Part shown: positions 61,402-64,000 of the stretch, one piece after another
Layout of the letters: every line of letters starts with the position of its first letter
Numbering within the stretch: position 1 is the stretch's first letter
Origin: an uncultured Brachyspira sp.
GTDB lineage: Bacteria > Spirochaetota > Brachyspiria > Brachyspirales > Brachyspiraceae
Reading direction: 5' to 3'
Length of the DNA stretch: 64,000 nt
NCBI RefSeq assembly: GCF_910588665.1
Contig: NZ_CAJUPR010000011.1
Span: 1-64,000, forward strand
The notes under the pieces: generated by a model
Databases searched by the model: none
Told to the model about the DNA's origin: nothing
What the model saw: only the letters and a program-made list of their open reading frames with translations
Position numbers and translations under genes: made by a program

Positions 61402-62589
61402 TCAAATATTATATGAAGAGTGCACCGATATATATTCCTGAGTTAAATCTGTGAAGTAATAATAATCTTCATATTTTGTATTATATCCTAAATCTACAGT
61501 GATATAATTTTCTTTTCTTTCATTATTAATATCTTCTCTGAGTTTTGAAATAGATTTTTCATTTTTATTAATTTCTCCGTTTTTATATATTTCTATATCA
61601 TTAACATATAATGAAATATTATTTATATTAATATTCAGATTTCCTAAAACGGATAAAATCTTTTCAAAATTAGGGTTTTTAGAAAGAAATAATATTTTTA
61701 CTAAATTTGAATTAGCTATTTTCTGCGCCGTATAAAAAGCATCATTTTGTGTTTTTGCCCTTTTTACCGACACTATTATAGTTTTTGTTATACCTTCGCC
61801 GTCTAGTATTATCATCTTTGAAAGACATGCGCATATTTCATCTAATTTATTTTTTAAAAGCTTGAATATTTTTTTATTTTTTTCAGTTATGATTTTATTT
61901 CCTAAAGCTCCGTTTGCCATTATAAGAGCCGTATCATTAGTTGAAGTTTCTCCGTCTATGGATATTCTATTTAAAGTTTTATCTATAGATTCTTTAAATG
62001 CCTTATTTAAGGTTTCTTTTTCTATATTAATATCGGTAAATATAAAAAGAAGAACTGTAGCCATATTTGGGTGAATTACAGAGCTTCCTTTAGCAACGGC
62101 ATAAAAATTAGCGGTTTTCCCTGATATATCCAATTTTGCAGTATATATTTTATCAAATTTATCTCTGGTTTGAATGGCTTTTGCAACATTATCAAAACTA
62201 TTATTAAAATATTTATAAGATACAGATATTGCTTTTTTAATCTTTTTTGTATCCAATCTTACTCCCATAATCCCAGTAGAAGCCATTAATATATTATCTT
62301 TTTTTATATTAAAAATATCTCCTGCATATTTTGCTATATCCTCCGCATCATCATATCCTTTTTTACCTGTGAGGGAGTTTGCTATTTTGCTGTTTACTAT
62401 CAGAAGTTCTATATTATTTTTATCGTTTTTTTTAGAAAATATAATAGGAGCTGCCTGAAAATTATTTTTTGTATAAACTGCCGAAACGACGCTTGGAGGA
62501 TCGCTTTTAATTATAGCCAAATCATAATCGTTATTTTTAAGACCTGACTTTATTGCCGCAGAAGAAAACCCGAGAGGCATATCATACAT
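61402..62589 (-). CDS. argJ: Bifunctional glutamate N-acetyltransferase/amino-acid acetyltransferase ArgJ
   Basis: This enzyme of about 395 aa recycles the acetyl group in arginine synthesis. It cleaves itself before a Thr, seen here in GETSTNDTALIMANGA, and the N-terminal GFSSAAIKSGLK and STGIMGVRLD regions fit. The frame continues to an ATG at 62622, but ATG 62589 has AGGAGG nine bases before it and starts at the family beginning. It overlaps the end of the upstream gene by eight bases. No other arg genes are in the window. Confidence 0.92.
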   Translation of the reverse strand: MYDMPLGFSSAAIKSGLKNNDYDLAIIKSDPPSVVSAVYTKNNFQAAPIIFSKKNDKNNIELLIVNSKIANSLTGKKGYDDAEDIAKYAGDIFNIKKDNILMASTGIMGVRLDTKKIKKAISVSYKYFNNSFDNVAKAIQTRDKFDKIYTAKLDISGKTANFYAVAKGSSVIHPNMATVLLFIFTDINIEKETLNKAFKESIDKTLNRISIDGETSTNDTALIMANGALGNKIITEKNKKIFKLLKNKLDEICACLSKMIILDGEGITKTIIVSVKRAKTQNDAFYTAQKIANSNLVKILFLSKNPNFEKILSVLGNLNININNISLYVNDIEIYKNGEINKNEKSISKLREDINNERKENYITVDLGYNTKYEDYYYFTDLTQEYISVHSSYNI

Positions 62590-63085
62590 TAAATAAATCC
62601 TCCTCTTCAGGATCAGTATCATCTTCTATTCTTTTTACTTTTTTATTTTCATAATTAATTCTTTTTCTTACAAAAAATCTATTGTTTTTTCCATTCTGTC
62701 TTTCCTGTATAATACCGAAAGTACCAGATCCGAGATAAACTATTTTATCCTCTTCTTCCATATCGGAAATATTATTATTTTTAATTTCGTTTAATATACA
62801 TTCAAAATGCGCAAGTTCTCCTGTTGAATTATGTCTTATAGCTTCTTCTATTATATATATAGGCTCATTGCATATAGGACATAATTGCCTTTCAATATCT
62901 TCTTTCATACGCTTTTTTAAATAAATCTTTTCGTATTCTTCTATGCTTTTTTCCTGATATTTATACTGATTATTATTGTATTTCTTCCTATTATTATAAA
63001 AATTGTTTTTATTTTTTTTATTATTAGAATAAAATTTTTTATTGTTTTCTTTATTATTAAATTTTTTAATTTTTTTTTCTGACAT
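62582..63085 (-). CDS. Uncharacterised protein with basic Asn/Lys-rich N-terminus and zinc-ribbon-like motif
   Basis: This is a 167-aa cytoplasmic protein. Residues 1-45 are almost all Lys and Asn, suggesting nucleic-acid binding. Then CPICNEP and HFECILNEI give a C-x2-C ... H-x2-C zinc motif, followed by a beta-rich segment (IVYLGSGTFGIIQER). No known family. It overlaps the argJ start, so the two are translated together. A terminator lies upstream, separating it from the Asp-rich gene. Confidence 0.7.
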   Translation of the reverse strand: MSEKKIKKFNNKENNKKFYSNNKKNKNNFYNNRKKYNNNQYKYQEKSIEEYEKIYLKKRMKEDIERQLCPICNEPIYIIEEAIRHNSTGELAHFECILNEIKNNNISDMEEEDKIVYLGSGTFGIIQERQNGKNNRFFVRKRINYENKKVKRIEDDTDPEEEDLFNV

Positions 63086-63103
63086 TAATATACCTTGCTG
63101 AAA

Positions 63104-63134
63104 TAAAGCAATACATTTATATAGTATTGCTTTA
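63104..63134. terminator. Bidirectional terminator after the Asp-rich gene
   Basis: Perfect 11-base stem (63104-63114 with 63124-63134) and nine-base loop, with A-run and T-run flanks. It serves the minus-strand Asp-rich gene. Confidence 0.75.
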
Positions 63135-63151
63135 ATATATAGAAAAATTAA

Positions 63152-63508
63152 TTATTCATCAAAATCATCGTCAAAGTCGTCATCATCATCGAAATCATCG
63201 TCAAAATCATCATCAAAGTCATCGTCGTCGTCGTCATCAAAATCATCGTCAAAGTCGTCGTCATCATCAAAATCATCGTCAAAGTCGTCATCATCATCGA
63301 AATCATCGTCAAAATCGTCATCAAAGTCATCGTCGTCGTCATCGAAATCGTCATCAAAGTCATCGTCGTCATCATCAAAATCATCATCAAAGTCATCGTC
63401 GTCATCATCAAAATCATCGTCATCAAAATCATCATCAAGTTTTGCAAAATAACCGTTAAATATATTTAGTTCGTCTAATAAATAGATAGATTCTAATTCT
63501 TCCATCAT
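63152..63508 (-). CDS. Extremely acidic Asp/Phe-repeat protein
   Basis: This 118-aa protein has a normal N-terminus (MMEELESIYLLDELNIFNGY, about 25 residues) followed by about 90 residues built only of Asp and Phe, mostly FDDD and FDDDDD units, ending FDE. Its own consensus-like promoter, a GGAG site before ATG 63508 and a terminator after it show a real gene. The repeat is triplet-based and in frame, so length can vary. It could bind divalent metal or mimic DNA charge; I recognise no family. An overlapping Met/Thr-rich frame in the same DNA is a by-product. Confidence 0.75.
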   Translation of the reverse strand: MMEELESIYLLDELNIFNGYFAKLDDDFDDDDFDDDDDDFDDDFDDDDDDFDDDFDDDDDDFDDDFDDDFDDDDDFDDDFDDDDDFDDDFDDDDDDDFDDDFDDDFDDDDDFDDDFDE

Positions 63509-63540
63509 TAATTTACTCCGTAATTCATAATTTTAAAGCT

Positions 63541-63568
63541 ATAATAATACATAAGTTTTTTTTGTCAA
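63541..63568 (-). promoter_or_regulatory. Promoter of the Asp/Phe-repeat gene
   Basis: Minus strand -35 TTGACA (63563-63568), 16-base spacer, -10 TATTAT (63541-63546), 32 bases before the start codon. Confidence 0.65.
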
Positions 63569-63736
63569 GTATAAATGTCTAAATTTTAATAATAATTTTG
63601 ATATCTCTTTATTATAATATTTAAATTCTGATGAGGCATATTAATTTTTTAATAATGTAATACGGAATTTTTTATATAGAAATTTAAAATGATAGTTAAA
63701 AAATATAATATGTTTTTTATATAATCAATAAATAAA

Positions 63737-64000
63737 TTAATTAAGGCTTAAACTCCTGCTTAAATTATTGCTTATATCTTTGGTGCCCTTAGTTCCTACG
63801 GAGGTTAAGAAGAATTTTTTATTTAATAATTTTTCTTCTATAACTTCATTAATCAATTTCAAATCTATTTTATCTATAATATTATAAAGCTCTTTGAATG
63901 AAATATATTTAGATAAATATAATTCATTTCTTGCATTCTTATTCATTAAAAACTCTGCATTAAATTTGCTGAAAGCCATAGATCCTTTATAACTTTCTTT
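63737..64000 (-). CDS. M16-family zinc peptidase, C-terminal part (runs off right edge)
   Basis: The frame is open from the right edge to 63737 (87 codons). The text KESYKGSMAFSKFNAEF, NARNELYLSKYIS and ELYNIIDKIDLKLINEVIEE matches the last domain of M16 peptidases (the KG-S-L, ELY...Y.S and E-I-..I..I blocks), as in processing-peptidase-like or insulinase-like proteins. The catalytic HxxEH half lies outside the window. An internal ATG at 63979 is not the true start because the family match continues upstream of it. Confidence 0.75.
   Translation of the reverse strand, partial: KESYKGSMAFSKFNAEFLMNKNARNELYLSKYISFKELYNIIDKIDLKLINEVIEEKLLNKKFFLTSVGTKGTKDISNNLSRSLSLN

Noticed and set aside
63148..63447. 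Met/Thr-rich ORF of about 99 aa on the minus strand inside the Asp-rich gene
   Set aside because: It is the shifted-frame reading of the same GAT/GAC triplet repeat, with no start signals of its own.

Overview
The window is low-GC DNA (roughly three quarters A+T by eye) from what is most likely a Brachyspira-type spirochaete. The signs are a flgE-flbD-motA-motB flagellar block in which FlgE carries the spirochaete crosslinking Lys/Cys pair, a TlyC-type CBS protein, FabV as enoyl reductase, many short-spaced sigma70-like promoters (TTGACA-N16/17-TATAAT) and Asn/Tyr/Lys-rich secreted proteins. I cannot fix the species.

Layout. 1-24.3 kb is almost wholly minus-strand and rich in restriction-modification. 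A type I system (hsdR plus a cut-off hsdS) lies at the left edge. A type II pair (m4C-like methylase plus PD-(D/E)XK nuclease) sits at 8.8-10.8 kb, between a sugar-epimerase-like gene and a flavodoxin/ferredoxin gene. A second type II operon (nuclease plus two D12-class adenine methylases) lies at 21-24.3 kb and runs into a DUF5682-like gene. Between them are a DegT aminotransferase, an RsbW-like ATPase, an unusual Nudix-histidine kinase fusion and an RND-MFP-TolC efflux operon with its own promoter and terminator.

24.5-44.7 kb is mostly housekeeping: an alpha/beta hydrolase, an acetyltransferase, PhoH, LysR, a nicotinamidase-like protein, FabV, tRNA-Asp, rpsT, the flagellar genes, a TPR protein, PncB, AtpZ and a cell-wall amidase. 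It also holds a polytopic membrane protein, probably a glycosyltransferase, whose transcribed leader carries 11 copies of a 5-bp repeat. The repeat lies inside a 50-codon leader ORF that ends in an ATGA overlap with the gene, a plausible phase-variation switch.

45-58.7 kb holds two orphan OppA lipoproteins, tlyC with an odd 111-bp tandem repeat upstream, fabH, two near-identical hsp20 genes, and a birA-bioB-bioD-bioA operon. That operon has a recognisable BirA operator lying over the -35 box, and birA looks leaderless.

58.8-64 kb holds a lone but apparently intact phage-type large terminase, tRNA-Ala, a frameshifted ImmA/IrrE-like metallopeptidase remnant, argJ, an extremely Asp/Phe-rich repeat protein and the C-terminal end of an M16 peptidase. 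The orphan terminase is the best candidate for something mechanistically interesting, for example the packaging motor of a gene transfer agent. No CRISPR array and no insertion sequence were seen.
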